Shown here: piece by piece, positions 8,710-15,977 of the stretch | Position numbering within the stretch: position 1 is the stretch's first letter | Layout of the letters: the number at the start of each line of letters is the position of its first letter | NCBI GenBank assembly: GCA_030149475.1 | Contig: JASBRL010000094.1 | Location: 1 to 37,168 of the forward strand | Length of the DNA stretch: 37,168 nt | Reading direction: 5' to 3' | Source: Marinobacter sp. | GTDB lineage: Bacteria; Pseudomonadota; Gammaproteobacteria; Pseudomonadales; Oleiphilaceae | Translations under genes and position numbers: made by a program | The notes under the pieces: model-generated | What the model saw: only the letters and a program-made list of their open reading frames with translations | Told to the model about the DNA's origin: nothing | Databases searched by the model: none

Positions 8710-10023
8710 ATGCACGCTGTATCCAATTCGCTGTCCTTTGATCATCCAACAGAAGCGAATGTCTGGCTCAGACAGCTTGCCGCAACGGCGGTATCCGCCG
8801 TCCATCCCGATACGCTGCTTTCGGCTGGCCAGCTACCGCCACGCCCGTCCGGACGTACCGTCGTGATCGGGGCTGGCAAAGCGGCGGCGGCGATGGCCGC
8901 GGCCTTCGAACGGGCATGGTTTGATGCGTACCCGGACGCTGAAATATCCGGTCTCGTGGTCACCCGTTACGGGCATGGAGCAGAATGTCGCCACATCGAG
9001 GTATTGGAAGCCTCTCACCCAATGCCTGATGAATTGGGCGAGAGGGCTGCCCAGCGAATGCTTGATTCGGTGGCAGGGTTGACCGCGAACGACCTTGTCG
9101 TCGCGCTGATTTCGGGTGGAGGTTCGGCACTCATGGCGCTGCCGGCACCGGGGCTGACGCTGCAGCAAAAGCAAGCTGTCAACAAAGCGCTGTTGCGCTG
9201 TGGGGCGCCGATTCGTGAGATCAACACGGTCAGGCGCCATCTTTCGCGCATTAAGGGCGGGCGTTTGGCTGTTGCTGCTCACCCGGCGCGGGTGACAACC
9301 TACGTGATCTCTGACGTGCCCGGCGACGACCCTGCGCTTGTTGCCTCGGGCCCCACCCTGCCGGATGAGTCGACCCCCCGGGACGCTTTGGCAATATTGG
9401 AGCGGTATGCCATCCCGGTGCCAGAGGCCGTGCGTCGTCATTTGGTCACCGACGAGACGTCGCCCAAGCCGCAGTCGCCGGAATTCGGGCCGGATCGCAC
9501 AATCATTCAGGCCAGGGCATGCGATGCGCTCAGCGCGGCTGAGGAGGTTGCCAGGGCGGCCGGCGTGGGTGTTTGTGTGTTAGGGGACGATCTTGAAGGA
9601 GAGGCAAGGGAGCTAGGCTGTCATCATGCTTCGTTGGCTTTGAAACTTCAAAACGAAATCAATCAGCCATTATTGATTCTTTCGGGCGGCGAGACCAGCG
9701 TCACCGTGCGTGGTGAAGGGCGTGGAGGTCGCAACGTTGAATACCTCCTGGGCGCAATGTCGATTCTGCAGGGGGCACCCGATGTCCACGCTTTAGCCAT
9801 TGACACCGATGGTATTGACGGCTCCGAGGACAACGCCGGCGCTATTTTCGGACCGGAGGACTGGCTGCGGGCTCAGACCCTTGAGCTGGATCCGGAACGG
9901 TATCTCGCCGGCAACGACGCCTACAGTTTTTTCGCGGCGCTTGATGGCCTGATTGTAACCGGCCCGACTCGCACCAATGTCAATGATTTCCGGGCCATAC
10001 TGGTGTTACCCAAGGAAACCTGA
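8710..10023 (+). CDS. ttuD: Glycerate kinase, MOFRL family
   Basis: A 437-residue class II glycerate kinase that makes 2-phosphoglycerate and so links the glyoxylate branch to lower glycolysis. Family segments are VVIGAGKAAAAMAAAFERAW, the glycine-rich ISGGGSALMALPAPG, NTVRRHLSRIKGGRLA, ISDVPGDDPALVASGPT, and the C-terminal MOFRL domain with GRGGRNVEYLLGA and DTDGIDGS. Older databases call some relatives hydroxypyruvate reductase; the neighbouring GlxR makes the kinase role more likely. It ends the operon, and the next gene is convergent. Confidence 0.92.
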   Translation: MHAVSNSLSFDHPTEANVWLRQLAATAVSAVHPDTLLSAGQLPPRPSGRTVVIGAGKAAAAMAAAFERAWFDAYPDAEISGLVVTRYGHGAECRHIEVLEASHPMPDELGERAAQRMLDSVAGLTANDLVVALISGGGSALMALPAPGLTLQQKQAVNKALLRCGAPIREINTVRRHLSRIKGGRLAVAAHPARVTTYVISDVPGDDPALVASGPTLPDESTPRDALAILERYAIPVPEAVRRHLVTDETSPKPQSPEFGPDRTIIQARACDALSAAEEVARAAGVGVCVLGDDLEGEARELGCHHASLALKLQNEINQPLLILSGGETSVTVRGEGRGGRNVEYLLGAMSILQGAPDVHALAIDTDGIDGSEDNAGAIFGPEDWLRAQTLELDPERYLAGNDAYSFFAALDGLIVTGPTRTNVNDFRAILVLPKET

Positions 10024-10081
10024 TTAAGTCTATTGTGGTATTCGGGAGACAACGCGGTTCCCTCTATCCCGGGTCTGGAGG

Positions 10082-10840
10082 TTATTGTTTGGTAACGGTT
10101 TTTTTGTTTCGGGCCACCTCTATGTGTGAGAACACTGCATGCAGGTCATTGGTTACGCTGTCGTCACCAAAGTTCAGTTTTTCGTCGATATGATCCATAT
10201 GATGCATCATCAACGAGACTGCTTTGTCGTTGTCACGGGCCGAGATCGCATCAAGTAGCTGATTATGCTCGTCGTAGGAACAATGGAAACGGGTTCCCTT
10301 TTCATATTGAGCAATGATCAGCGACGTCTGCGATACCAGGCTGCGCTGAAAACCAATGAAGGGCGCATTGTTCGCAGCCTCGGCCAGTTTCAGGTGAAAC
10401 TCGCCTGACAAGCGAATGCCGGCGCCGCGATCTCCCCGGGCAAAGCAGTTCTGTTCCTCGGCTACTAACGCCCGCAATTCATCGAGTTGTTCGTCAGTTA
10501 CCTGCTGCACTGCAAGCTCTGTGATAGCACGCTCAACCAGACGTCGTGCGTAAAGAATCTGGCGGGCCTCCTCTGCACTTGGGCTGGCCACCATCGCCCC
10601 CCGGTTGGGGCGAATAGAGACGACGCCTTCATGAGCCAACTGCGACAGTTCTCGTCGGATAATCGTGCGGCTGACCCCGAAAATTTCCCCTAATGCTTCC
10701 TCGCTCAATTTGGTCCCGGGGGCCAGACGATGCTCAAGAATCGCGTCGAACATGTGTGCATAAATTGTGTCATTTGTCGCTCCGGACCGTTTTTTTCCGG
10801 TTAGATTCGGGGTTTTGGAGGTGCGTCTTTGTTTGGTCAT
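10082..10840 (-). CDS. GntR/FCD-family transcriptional regulator
   Basis: A 252-residue regulator with an N-terminal winged helix (about 22-88: KLSEEALGEIFGVSRTIIRR, then GVVSIRPNRGAMV) and a C-terminal FCD ligand domain (about 95-230, with RRLVERAITELA and the His-containing SLMMHHMDHI). An open frame extends to 11119, but it crosses a terminator hairpin and a likely promoter. The start at 10840 is chosen because an operator/-10 at 10889-10895 would place the mRNA start near 10882. The start at 10888 (268 residues) is the alternative. Its ribosome site is weak either way. It probably represses the urate genes and itself, with a purine-degradation intermediate as likely ligand; the ligand is inferred only. 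Confidence 0.85.
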   Translation of the reverse strand: MTKQRRTSKTPNLTGKKRSGATNDTIYAHMFDAILEHRLAPGTKLSEEALGEIFGVSRTIIRRELSQLAHEGVVSIRPNRGAMVASPSAEEARQILYARRLVERAITELAVQQVTDEQLDELRALVAEEQNCFARGDRGAGIRLSGEFHLKLAEAANNAPFIGFQRSLVSQTSLIIAQYEKGTRFHCSYDEHNQLLDAISARDNDKAVSLMMHHMDHIDEKLNFGDDSVTNDLHAVFSHIEVARNKKTVTKQ

Positions 10841-10886
10841 AATAGCTCGTGAATGAGGTGGTGACGGCAGGTAGTTTACTACTGAC

Positions 10887-10898
10887 ATAGTATACGAT
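10887..10898 (-). promoter_or_regulatory. Operator/-10 of the GntR gene
   Basis: The box ATAGTATACGAT, read on the plus strand, contains the GTATAC core at 10890-10895. On the minus strand the same bases provide a TATACT -10-like hexamer about 50 nt before the proposed start. This suggests autoregulation. No good -35 is visible. Confidence 0.45.
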
Positions 10899-10980
10899 AA
10901 ATAACCTCCTGTGGCCGAAAATGATCCGGCCAGGAAAGCTGTTTGTGGGCCTTCGTCCGTGCATGAAATTTCTGGAAAGC

Positions 10981-11004
10981 AAAAAAAACCCGCCAGATGG
11001 CGGG
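10981..11004 (-). terminator. Intrinsic terminator on the minus strand
   Basis: On the minus strand a 7-bp stem (ACCCGCC with GGCGGGT, loop ATCT) is followed by seven T residues. This is the strongest intrinsic terminator seen in the window. It lies upstream of the GntR gene, so it ends either a short RNA or an attenuated leader of that gene, not a known coding transcript. Confidence 0.75.
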
Positions 11005-11057
11005 TGAAAACACACTGAGGCAAGTCGAGTGTGTGAGGTAACAGAATGGACAGATTC

Positions 11058-11078
11058 GATGATTCCAATGGAATCATC
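11058..11078. repeat. 21-bp perfect dyad
   Basis: Arms GATGATTCCA and TGGAATCATC flank a single central A. It may be an RNA hairpin in the predicted minus-strand transcript or a binding site for another dimeric regulator. Confidence 0.6.
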
Positions 11079-11125
11079 CTTCCCGTTACAGGTCGTGGGA
11101 AGTTGGAGAATAGTAGCATGGTTCC

Positions 11126-11153
11126 GTATTAACTGTATACAAAAAAGCACCAA
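11126..11153 (-). promoter_or_regulatory. Promoter with operator core for the minus-strand leader
   Basis: The minus strand carries TTGGTG (11153-11148), a 16-nt spacer and TAATAC (11131-11126). The spacer holds the palindromic core GTATAC (11135-11140) in the context ACTGTATACAAA. A repressor bound here would block RNA polymerase. Confidence 0.45.
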
Positions 11154-11408
11154 AACGTATTAAAAAATAGATGTACTTGTTTTGGTGTGGTTGCAAAATT
11201 TTGCGGAAAATCATTCAGGGGGCTGGCACAGAGGTTGGCCCTGAACGCCAGCCTCCGCATTGAGTGTTCCTGAAAGGCAATCAGCAAGTTCGCCAAACCC
11301 CGCCGTGAAACCGGTTTGAAGGACCAGCCAGAATCGCCAACAGACTTGATCAGAGGTTTTTCTGATTTCGATTGTTGCAGGAGAGCCGGCTAGCTGTGGC
11401 CTCTATTT

Positions 11409-11425
11409 ATTGTATACGATATAAT
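11409..11425 (+). promoter_or_regulatory. uraD promoter and operator
   Basis: The box ATTGTATACGAT (11409-11420) runs into a consensus -10 TATAAT (11420-11425), the same geometry as at the puuE promoter. The leader to the uraD ATG is about 50-60 nt. Confidence 0.6.
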
Positions 11426-11483
11426 AAAATAATTCGGCCTTCATGGCCGATAACATCGTATTCAAAAAGTTCAGGAGAAACTG

Positions 11484-11999
11484 ATGACCCGTTTTCGAAC
11501 TTTAACGCCATCCGGTCTCGGGCGTGAGGCCTTTGTTGCAGCCTTTGCGGACATCTACGAACATTCGCCATGGGTTGCGGAGCGGGCCTACGATCAGGGT
11601 ATCGATGAACGGGCTGATGAGATCGAAGTCCTTCACGAGCGGTTTTCAAGCATTCTTCTCAACGCGGATCGGGCCGACCAGTTGGCGTTGATAAATGCCC
11701 ACCCCGATCTGGCAGGTAAAGCGGCGATGCGCGGAGAGCTGACGGCCTCGAGTACGTCCGAGCAGGCAGGTGCGGGTATTCAGGAATGCACCCCGGACGA
11801 GTTCGCGCAGTTTGTTCGGCTCAATGAGGCGTATAAGGCGAAATTCGGCTTCATCTTTATTAAAGCCGTAAAAGGCAGTAACAGGCATGAGATTCTGGCG
11901 TCGTTCGAAGAGCGCCTGAACAATTCCCCCGAGCAGGAATTTCATCGCGCCCTGGCGGAGATCAACAAAATTGCTTTTTTCCGCCTGCAGTCCATGTAG
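11484..11999 (+). CDS. uraD: OHCU decarboxylase
   Basis: A 171-residue enzyme that decarboxylates 2-oxo-4-hydroxy-4-carboxy-5-ureidoimidazoline to (S)-allantoin, the step between UraH and PuuE. Catalytic His73 in NAHPDLAG and Glu93 in the TSEQAG segment are conserved, followed by the typical LNEAYKAKFGFIFIKAVKG region and the C-terminal ALAEINKIAFFRL. The CAGGAGA site at 11472-11478 supports the ATG at 11484. It is separated from the other urate genes by its regulator and has its own operator-bearing promoter. Confidence 0.95.
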   Translation: MTRFRTLTPSGLGREAFVAAFADIYEHSPWVAERAYDQGIDERADEIEVLHERFSSILLNADRADQLALINAHPDLAGKAAMRGELTASSTSEQAGAGIQECTPDEFAQFVRLNEAYKAKFGFIFIKAVKGSNRHEILASFEERLNNSPEQEFHRALAEINKIAFFRLQSM

Positions 12000-12098
12000 C
12001 TGATCGGCCGGAAACTGTCATTGCGACGCCCGGGTTTGGGGTGATGCCGGGGCTCTGTGCCATACTGGAGGTGAATTCACTGTGATTGGGAGATATCG

Positions 12099-12314
12099 AT
12101 GTCTGATCATCATGTCTACAAGAAAGTGGAAATCGTTGGTTCCTCCGCCACCAGCATCGAAGACGCGATCAATAATGCGCTTGCCGAATGCAGTAAAAGC
12201 GTTAAAAACATCGAATGGTTTGAGGTGCAGGAAACCCGTGGTCATGTGGTGGATGGCAAAGTGGGTCATTTCCAGGTCGTGATCAAAGCCGGCTTCCGTA
12301 TTCAGGGCAGTTGA
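12099..12314 (+). CDS. Dodecin flavin-binding protein
   Basis: A 71-residue protein of the dodecin family, whose members form hollow dodecamers that bind flavins and act as flavin stores or protect the cell from free flavin. The sequence has the expected VYKKVEIVGSSATSIEDAI start, Trp40 in the IEWFEV segment that stacks with the isoalloxazine ring, and the GKVGHFQVVIKAGFRI final strand. A GGGAGA site precedes the ATG. It is probably a single-gene unit 99 bp after uraD. Confidence 0.93.
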   Translation: MSDHHVYKKVEIVGSSATSIEDAINNALAECSKSVKNIEWFEVQETRGHVVDGKVGHFQVVIKAGFRIQGS

Positions 12315-12441
12315 TTGCGATTTTGCGGGCTTTTGTGCCCCGCTGAATGCCCGGGCACCGATGGCGTCATGGCCGGACCCGTCCCCCAATGGGTCAGGCC
12401 ATGATGTTGTATGATGCCATGGGCAACCCTGATGCCCGCCC

Positions 12442-12507
12442 GGGTAGCTCCTATACCCGGGTACCTCTTATACCCGGGTACCTCTTATAAAGGGTAGCTC
12501 TTATAAA
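12442..12507. repeat. Four 16-17 bp tandem repeats
   Basis: Units lie at 12442-12458, 12459-12475, 12476-12491 and 12492-12507, with consensus GGGTA(G/C)CTC(C/T)TATA followed by CCC or AA. The first two are themselves inverted repeats (GGGTA, 7 nt, TACCC), so each could bind a dimeric protein. The array sits 146 bp before the E1 alpha gene. Confidence 0.8.
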
Positions 12508-12559
12508 TTAGTGCTTGAATCTCCCGCCATAGCGGTCTAAACCGTAAAGAGCAGTTCCC

Positions 12560-12580
12560 TTCGTGTGTGATCCACACGAA
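12560..12580 (+). promoter_or_regulatory. 8-bp leader hairpin before E1 alpha
   Basis: A perfect stem TTCGTGTG/CACACGAA with a 5-nt loop lies 73 bp before the E1 alpha start. It is not followed by a T-tract on the plus strand, so it is an RNA leader structure or a protein-binding dyad rather than a terminator. Confidence 0.4.
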
Positions 12581-12652
12581 AAACGATCACCGACAGACGT
12601 CACCGTCCACCGGCCAAAAGCGGGTTGCTGAGGGGGCGTAAGGGAAAACGGG

Positions 12653-13738
12653 ATGAAAGACCGCTATGACTTCACCGTGTCCAGTCGCGGCTTCCTGGAT
12701 GACCAGGGCCATCCACTGAACGACCTGCCCGCTCTGGCCAGTGATACCGAGCGGGTACTGTCTGCCTACCGTAACATGGTGCTGAGCCGGACTCTGGACA
12801 ATAAAACCATTGCGCTTCAGCGTACCGGCCATTGTGGCACCTATCCATCGGTACTCGGGCATGAGGTTATTGGCACCGCCATCGGACAATGCCTCGACCC
12901 GACCGATGTGTTGGTGCCTTATTATCGGGACCAGGCGGCCCAGATACTGCGCGGCGTCAGCCTCACGGAAATGCTGTTGTACTGGGGGGGTGACGAGCGC
13001 GGGAGCGCTTTTGAGCACTGCGCCGAGGATCTGCCGGTCGCCGTTCCCATTGCCACCCAGTGCTGCCACGCGGTGGGCGTTGCATCCGCCTTCCGAATCC
13101 GCAACCAGCATCGCGTGGTGGCCTGCTCGGTCGGTGATGGCGCCACTTCCAAGGGTGATTTTCTCGAGAGCCTGAACCTGGCTGGCGCCTGGCAACTGCC
13201 GGTGGTGTTTATCATCCAGAACAATCAGTGGGCGATCTCCACGCCCCGACGGTTACAGTCCGGGTCCGAGACCATGGCCCAGAAGGCCATCGGTGCCGGC
13301 CTGCCTGCCGTGATTGTCGATGGTAATGATTACTTCGCGATCAGTGATGCGCTTACCCGGGCCATTACGCGGGCCCGAGCGGGAAAGGGCGCCAGCGTTA
13401 TTGAAGCGTTAACCTATCGCCTGGGCGATCACACCACTGCTGACGATTCCACCCGCTACCGGGATGCTGAGGAACTCAAAGCTGCGTGGGCCCGCGAAGG
13501 CGTCAAACGCACCCAGAGCTATCTGCATCAAGCCGGATTGTGGAGCGCGACCCGGGAGCAGCGCCTGCAGGCAGACTGCAAAAGCCGGGTCGACTCGGCC
13601 GTGGCTGCCTATCTGAAGACGCCTCCGGAGCCGCCTACGGCAATGATCGACAGCCTGTTCGCCACCCTGCCACCGGCATTGCAGGCGCAGCGGGAGCAAC
13701 TGGCCCGGACGCAGGAGAAATCCGGGGGTGACCTATGA
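12653..13738 (+). CDS. pdhA: Pyruvate dehydrogenase-type E1 component, alpha subunit
   Basis: This 361-residue protein is the alpha subunit of a heterotetrameric 2-oxoacid dehydrogenase E1, which decarboxylates the oxoacid on thiamine diphosphate. The thiamine motif starts at Gly161-Asp-Gly and ends at Asn190-Asn191. The active-site loop YRLGDHTTADDSTRY is present, as are GTYPSVLGHEVIGTAIG and VPYYRDQAAQILRG. Pyruvate is the likeliest substrate, but branched-chain oxoacids or acetoin cannot be excluded by eye. An AAGGGA site precedes the ATG. The stop overlaps the next start by 4 bp. Confidence 0.85.
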   Translation: MKDRYDFTVSSRGFLDDQGHPLNDLPALASDTERVLSAYRNMVLSRTLDNKTIALQRTGHCGTYPSVLGHEVIGTAIGQCLDPTDVLVPYYRDQAAQILRGVSLTEMLLYWGGDERGSAFEHCAEDLPVAVPIATQCCHAVGVASAFRIRNQHRVVACSVGDGATSKGDFLESLNLAGAWQLPVVFIIQNNQWAISTPRRLQSGSETMAQKAIGAGLPAVIVDGNDYFAISDALTRAITRARAGKGASVIEALTYRLGDHTTADDSTRYRDAEELKAAWAREGVKRTQSYLHQAGLWSATREQRLQADCKSRVDSAVAAYLKTPPEPPTAMIDSLFATLPPALQAQREQLARTQEKSGGDL

Positions 13739-14712
13739 CCGATGTCACTCTGGTGGAAGCCGTTAATCTGGCACTGGCCCGGGAAATGGCCAATGACGAC
13801 ACGGTGGTGGTGATGGGCGAGGACGTGGCGACCAACGGCGGCGTTTTCCGGGCGACTGTCGGGCTCAAGGAACGGTTCGGCTACAAGCGCGTACTGGACA
13901 CCCCGTTGGCTGAGGCGCTGATCGCCGGGACGGCTATCGGCATGGCAACCCAGGGGCTCAGGCCGGTTGCCGAGTTCCAGTTCATGGGCTTTATCTATGC
14001 CGGCATGGAACAGATTGTCAGTCACGCCGCCCGCATGCGCAATCGTACCCGGGGCCGTCTGTCCTGTCCCCTGGTCTACCGGGCACCGTTCGGCGGCGGC
14101 ATTCATGCGCCGGAACATCACAGCGAAAGCACCGAAGCCCTGTTTGCTCACATTCCCGGCCTGCGGGTGGTTGTTCCCAGTTCGCCCCAACGGGCCTACG
14201 GATTACTGCTGGCGGCTATCCGGGATCCGGATCCGGTGCTGTTCCTGGAGCCCAAGCGCATCTATCGGGCGTTGACCCAAACGGTGGAAGACGACGGTGA
14301 GGCGCTGCCCCTGGATACCTGCTTTACCCTGCGTGAAGGCGACGATGTCACGCTGATTACCTGGGGTGCGCTGGTTCAGGAAACCCTGCAGGCGGCGCGG
14401 GAACTGACCGGGCAGGGTGTGTCGGCCGAGGTGATCGACGTGGCGACGCTCAACCCCCTCGACCGGGAAACCCTGATCTGCTCCGTTACCAAAACCGGAC
14501 GGGCGGTGATCGTGCACGAAGCCTGCCGGAGCGGTGGGGTCGGCGCCGAAATCGCGGCCACGCTGGCGGAGCAGGCTTTTCTGGATCTGCAGGCACCCAT
14601 CGTCCGGGTGACCGGTTTTGATACCGTTATGCCGTATTACCGTAACGAGCAGGCCTATCTGCCCGGCGTAGCCGATATCATTCATGCCGTGGAACAGGTG
14701 ATCGCGCTATGA
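13735..14712 (+). CDS. pdhB: Pyruvate dehydrogenase-type E1 component, beta subunit
   Basis: A 325-residue transketolase-like E1 beta subunit. It shows VVVMGEDVATNGGVFRAT (thiamine-binding Glu), the DTPLAEALIAGTAIGMA segment, PFGGGIHAPEHHSES, and a C-terminal domain with DVATLNPLDRETL and HEACRSGGVGAEIAA. It completes the E1 heterotetramer with the upstream alpha subunit. Both ends overlap neighbours by 4 bp, which points to coupled translation and fixed stoichiometry. Confidence 0.9.
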   Translation: MTDVTLVEAVNLALAREMANDDTVVVMGEDVATNGGVFRATVGLKERFGYKRVLDTPLAEALIAGTAIGMATQGLRPVAEFQFMGFIYAGMEQIVSHAARMRNRTRGRLSCPLVYRAPFGGGIHAPEHHSESTEALFAHIPGLRVVVPSSPQRAYGLLLAAIRDPDPVLFLEPKRIYRALTQTVEDDGEALPLDTCFTLREGDDVTLITWGALVQETLQAARELTGQGVSAEVIDVATLNPLDRETLICSVTKTGRAVIVHEACRSGGVGAEIAATLAEQAFLDLQAPIVRVTGFDTVMPYYRNEQAYLPGVADIIHAVEQVIAL

Positions 14713-15818
14713 AACATTTCAGACTGCCCGATCTGGGCGAGGGATTGCCGGAAGCGGAGATTGTCGAATGGCGGGTCAAGGTCGGCGACACCGTCGAGGT
14801 GGACCAGGTGGTGGTCTCCGTGGAAACCGCCAAGGCCATTGTCGAGGTACCGTCTCCCTGGCCCGGAGTGGTGGCCAGGTTATTCGGTGCAGCCGGCGAT
14901 ATTGTTCATACCGGCCAACCACTGCTGGCCTTCGAGGGAGAAGACGAGGACAGCGGCACCGTCGTTGGCGAGCTTGAGAAAGCCGACGAGGGCGCCGGCG
15001 AGGAGGGCTTTATCATTGGCGCGGCAGCCTCCAGTCGCCAGGCCCGGCACCATCGGGCCACGCCGGGGGTGCGTGCGCTGGCCGAGCGGCTGGGTGTCAA
15101 CCTGGAAACCATTCAGGGCAGTGGCCCCGGTGGGCTGATCACCAATGATGACGTGCACCGGCAGGCCAGTCATCAGAAAACGCTGGGCGATGCCGAATCG
15201 CTCCGCGGTGTGCGCCGGACCATGGCCAGAAATATGGCGATAGCCCACGCCCAGGTGGTCCCGGTATCGATTTTCGAGGATGCCGACATCGATCACTGGC
15301 CGTCCGGGACCGATATTACCATGCGACTGGTTCAGGCGATCGCGACAGCCTGTGAGCACTCGCCGGCGATGAACGCCTGGTTTGACGGCGACAATCTCAG
15401 CCGCCGGTTGCTCGATGAGGTGCATGTGGGCATAGCGGTGGACACGACCGAGGGGTTGTTTGTGCCGGTACTGCGGGACATCGGCAACCGTGGTGGCAAG
15501 GATCTTCGCAAAGGTCTGGAGAACCTCCGTAAGGCTGTGGCGGCTCGCACCATTCCGCCGGCGGAAATGCAGGGCGCGACCATCACGCTGTCGAATTTCG
15601 GCACCCTGTCCGGTCAGTACGCCAGTCCCGTTGTGACGCCGCCCCAGGTAACCATTGTGGGCGCTGGCACGATTCGCCAGAAAGTGGTCCCGCACGAGAA
15701 TAAAATGGCGATTCGCCGCATTCTGCCGCTGTCCGTCACCTTTGATCACCGCGCAGCGACCGGCGGTGAGGCCGCGCGGTTCCTCGGGGCGCTGATCGGG
15801 GCGTTGCAGGCAGACTGA
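14709..15818 (+). CDS. pdhC: Dihydrolipoyl acyltransferase (E2) with altered HxxxDG motif
   Basis: A 369-residue E2 with one N-terminal lipoyl domain (about 1-78; lipoyl Lys42 in the VETAKAIVEV segment), an acidic linker, a peripheral-subunit-binding domain (about 115-150, from ATPGVRALAERLGV) and a catalytic acyltransferase domain (about 160-369). The usual HxxxDG active-site signature reads His347-Arg-Ala-Ala-Thr351-Gly: the His is kept but Asp is Thr. This may be a subfamily trait. No E3 (lipoamide dehydrogenase) gene is nearby, so E3 must come from elsewhere. It is the last gene of the operon. Confidence 0.88.
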   Translation: MKHFRLPDLGEGLPEAEIVEWRVKVGDTVEVDQVVVSVETAKAIVEVPSPWPGVVARLFGAAGDIVHTGQPLLAFEGEDEDSGTVVGELEKADEGAGEEGFIIGAAASSRQARHHRATPGVRALAERLGVNLETIQGSGPGGLITNDDVHRQASHQKTLGDAESLRGVRRTMARNMAIAHAQVVPVSIFEDADIDHWPSGTDITMRLVQAIATACEHSPAMNAWFDGDNLSRRLLDEVHVGIAVDTTEGLFVPVLRDIGNRGGKDLRKGLENLRKAVAARTIPPAEMQGATITLSNFGTLSGQYASPVVTPPQVTIVGAGTIRQKVVPHENKMAIRRILPLSVTFDHRAATGGEAARFLGALIGALQAD

Positions 15819-15827
15819 CGGCGCACT

Positions 15828-15847
15828 GGCCGGCAACGACACCGGCC
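15828..15847. terminator. GC-rich hairpin after the E2 gene
   Basis: A perfect 6-bp stem GGCCGG/CCGGCC with an 8-nt loop lies 10 bp after the E2 stop. There is no T-tract, so it would be at best a weak or factor-assisted terminator. Confidence 0.25.
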
Positions 15848-15977
15848 GTTGGTTGCCCCGATGCGGGTTGGCAGACGGAGGAGGGTGGCCGTTTCCTTTC
15901 TGGATCAGGAGGTCGCGCTATCATCAATGCTGCCAGCGCTTTAAGCTTACCCGTCCCCTGAATCAAAGAAACGGTGA

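Larger units (their letters stand above)
10981..11120 (-). ncRNA. Candidate small RNA or attenuator leader
   Basis: A roughly 140-nt minus-strand transcript is predicted from a promoter (-35 TTGGTG at 11153-11148, -10 TAATAC at 11131-11126, 16-nt spacing) to the terminator at 10981-11004. It would contain a 10-bp-arm perfect dyad (11058-11078), a 7-bp stem with 11-nt loop (11009-11033) and the terminator stem. A GTATAC operator core lies between -35 and -10. No known RNA family was recognised. It might be a regulated sRNA or a leader whose read-through controls the GntR gene. Confidence 0.4.
10841..11483. other. Intergenic control region between GntR gene and uraD
   Basis: A 643-bp AT-rich control region with no credible gene. 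From left to right it holds the GntR operator near 10890, a minus-strand terminator hairpin (10981-11004), two further dyads (11009-11033 and 11058-11078), an operator/promoter at 11126-11153, and the uraD promoter with operator at 11409-11425. A short uraD leader hairpin, TCGGCC-GGCCGA, lies at 11434-11450. Confidence 0.7.
12315..12652. other. Intergenic region before the E1 alpha gene
   Basis: A 338-bp gap. It has a weak GC-rich stem just after the dodecin gene (GCGGG with CCCGC, no T-tract), the tandem repeat array at 12442-12507, and a perfect 8-bp hairpin at 12560-12580. No credible ORF or clear promoter was recognised. Confidence 0.6.

Noticed and set aside
10841..11119. Extended N-terminus of the GntR protein
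   Set aside because: The extension runs through a terminator hairpin and two operator boxes and has no family similarity; a start at 10840 fits better.
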